Shown: piece after piece, positions 63,156 through 64,000 of the stretch
How positions within the stretch are numbered: position 1 is the stretch's first letter
Layout of the letters: each line of letters begins with the position of its first letter
Notes under the pieces: generated by a model
Database searches by the model: none
What the model was told of the DNA's origin: nothing
The model's input: only the letters and a program-made list of their open reading frames with translations
Made by a program: the position numbers and the translations under genes
NCBI GenBank assembly: GCA_023419315.1
Contig: JAEZYE010000043.1
Location: 62,001-126,000 of the forward strand
Direction of reading: 5' to 3'
Origin: Pseudomonadota bacterium
GTDB lineage: Bacteria > Pseudomonadota > Gammaproteobacteria > Xanthomonadales > Xanthomonadaceae
DNA length: 64,000 nucleotides

Positions 63156-64000
63156 TCAACCACGAATCTTCGCCTCGTGCGCCTGCTCGATGGCGGCGAC
63201 CACTTCGGCGACTAGGGTATCGACGTCGCGGTCGTTGAGAGTGCGTGATTTGTCCTGCAAAATCAAGCCCATAGCGAGACTCTTTTGACCGGATTCGACC
63301 CCCTGCCCCACATACCGGTCGAACAGCTGGACCCCGCGCAACAGGGGACCGGCCGTCCGCTCCACAGTCTGGCGCAAAGCCGCCCAGGAGACCGACTCGT
63401 CGACGACGAACGCGAGGTCCCGGCGGACGGACGGATACCGCGACAACTCCTCGGCACGCGGCAGCGCCCGGACCAGCAGCGGCTCCAGATCCAGTTCGAA
63501 CGCGAACACGTCCAGATCAAGGTCGAGACTCCGTTGCAACCGCGGATGCAGTTGCCCCATCCAGCCGATGCGGCGTCCATCGCGATGGATGTCGGCCGAG
63601 CGACCGGGATGGCCGTGAGGCTCCTGCGATGGCGTGAACTCCAGCACGGCGCCTGCGGCGGCCGCCAGGCTTTCCAGATCGCCCTTGATGTCGTGGAAAT
63701 CGACCTTGCGGACCGGCCGTTCGCCCCACTGCTCCAGATGTGCATCGCCACACGCAACCGCCGCCACGCGCAGGGTTTGCTGCGGCGCTTCACCGTTCCC
63801 GCGGGCAGCGAAGACATTGCCCAGTTCGAACAGGCGCACACGGCCCGCCTGGCGCGATACGTTGCGATGCAGCGCCGCGACGAGGCCGGGCAGCAGACGC
63901 GGGCGCATCACGGCAAGTTCCGCGCTGAGCGGATTGGCCAGCGGGACCAGGTCCTGTTCGAGCTGCCAATTCCTCAACAGACCGGCATCAACGAAGGCGT
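63156..64000 (-). CDS. pheT: Phenylalanine-tRNA ligase beta subunit, 3' part (partial)
   Basis: The visible 281 codons are the C-terminal part of PheT; the gene continues beyond the right edge of the window. LANPLSAELAVMRPRLLPGL is the core domain motif, and RYPSVRRDLAFVVDE onward (about 120 residues) is the anticodon-binding ferredoxin-fold domain. It pairs with PheS to charge tRNA-Phe; a tRNA-Phe gene occurs at 50388. Confidence 0.96.
   Translation of the reverse strand, partial: AFVDAGLLRNWQLEQDLVPLANPLSAELAVMRPRLLPGLVAALHRNVSRQAGRVRLFELGNVFAARGNGEAPQQTLRVAAVACGDAHLEQWGERPVRKVDFHDIKGDLESLAAAAGAVLEFTPSQEPHGHPGRSADIHRDGRRIGWMGQLHPRLQRSLDLDLDVFAFELDLEPLLVRALPRAEELSRYPSVRRDLAFVVDESVSWAALRQTVERTAGPLLRGVQLFDRYVGQGVESGQKSLAMGLILQDKSRTLNDRDVDTLVAEVVAAIEQAHEAKIRG

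Overview
The window is a GC-rich, gene-dense, ordinary-looking chromosomal segment of a gammaproteobacterium. I infer a member of the Xanthomonadaceae/Lysobacteraceae (Lysobacter- or Luteimonas-like). The basis is base composition, the gene orders queA-tgt-yajC-secD-secF and pheT-ihfA-merR-tRNA-Pro, tandem M13 peptidase lipoproteins, a TonB-dependent receptor paired with a phytase, and a PATR-type autotransporter. I see no rRNA operon, prophage, CRISPR array, replication origin or intact insertion sequence. Two tRNA genes are present (Phe-GAA and Pro-GGG).

Layout. 0-6 kb: a CnoX-like thioredoxin/TPR protein, then a large autotransporter gene broken by one frameshift and one in-frame TGA. 5.7-10 kb: a DUF502 membrane protein, a queuosine-precursor transporter, a beta-lactamase-like serine hydrolase and a CrtI/PYROXD2-like flavoprotein. 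10-17 kb: a CHASE2-GGDEF diguanylate cyclase, two tandem M13 peptidases (the second has lost a zinc ligand), a rhomboid protease and an alkyltransferase-like protein. 17.5-25 kb: a small unknown protein, the DUF47-PitA phosphate-uptake pair, a CorC/DUF21 protein, ExoD, and a two-gene unit of a PhnD-like binding protein with a membrane GGDEF-EAL protein. 25-33 kb: trmJ, suhB and the queA-tgt-yajC-secD-secF operon. 33-35 kb: an Lrp-family regulator divergent from a class III aminotransferase. 35-40.6 kb: a phosphate-scavenging locus. 40.8-50 kb: upp, a decayed RAYT transposase, an MBL hydrolase, ggt, a ferredoxin, coaD-rsmD divergent from ftsY-mutY-yggX, and a small lipoprotein. 50-64 kb: tRNA-Phe, two DUF1254 lipoproteins, mpg, small unknowns, an acyl-CoA dehydrogenase, an HNH nuclease, dxs, a TraB/GumN protein, a cupin, tRNA-Pro, merR, ihfA and the 3' part of pheT (cut by the window edge).

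The most interesting region is 34.85-40.58 kb. A beta-propeller phytase, a metallophosphoesterase and a secreted inorganic pyrophosphatase form one leftward operon. A TonB-dependent receptor is transcribed in the opposite direction. The 184-bp space between them holds two oppositely oriented PHO-box-like 11-bp direct repeats, each followed after 10 nt by a plausible -10 element. This reads as a PhoB-controlled system for importing or capturing a phosphorylated compound, probably phytate or a metal-phytate, and stripping its phosphate. A weaker PHO-like repeat covers the -10 of the DUF47-pitA operon, which could mean the opposite response for the low-affinity transporter.

Second-messenger and secretion genes are also prominent: two c-di-GMP proteins, YajC-SecDF, FtsY and a rhomboid. 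Several genes have a -10 element 6-8 nt before the start codon, which suggests leaderless transcripts. Start codons were moved downstream of the longest open frame where a ribosome binding site, promoter or signal peptide supported it. All family names come from reading motifs by eye; no database search was run.
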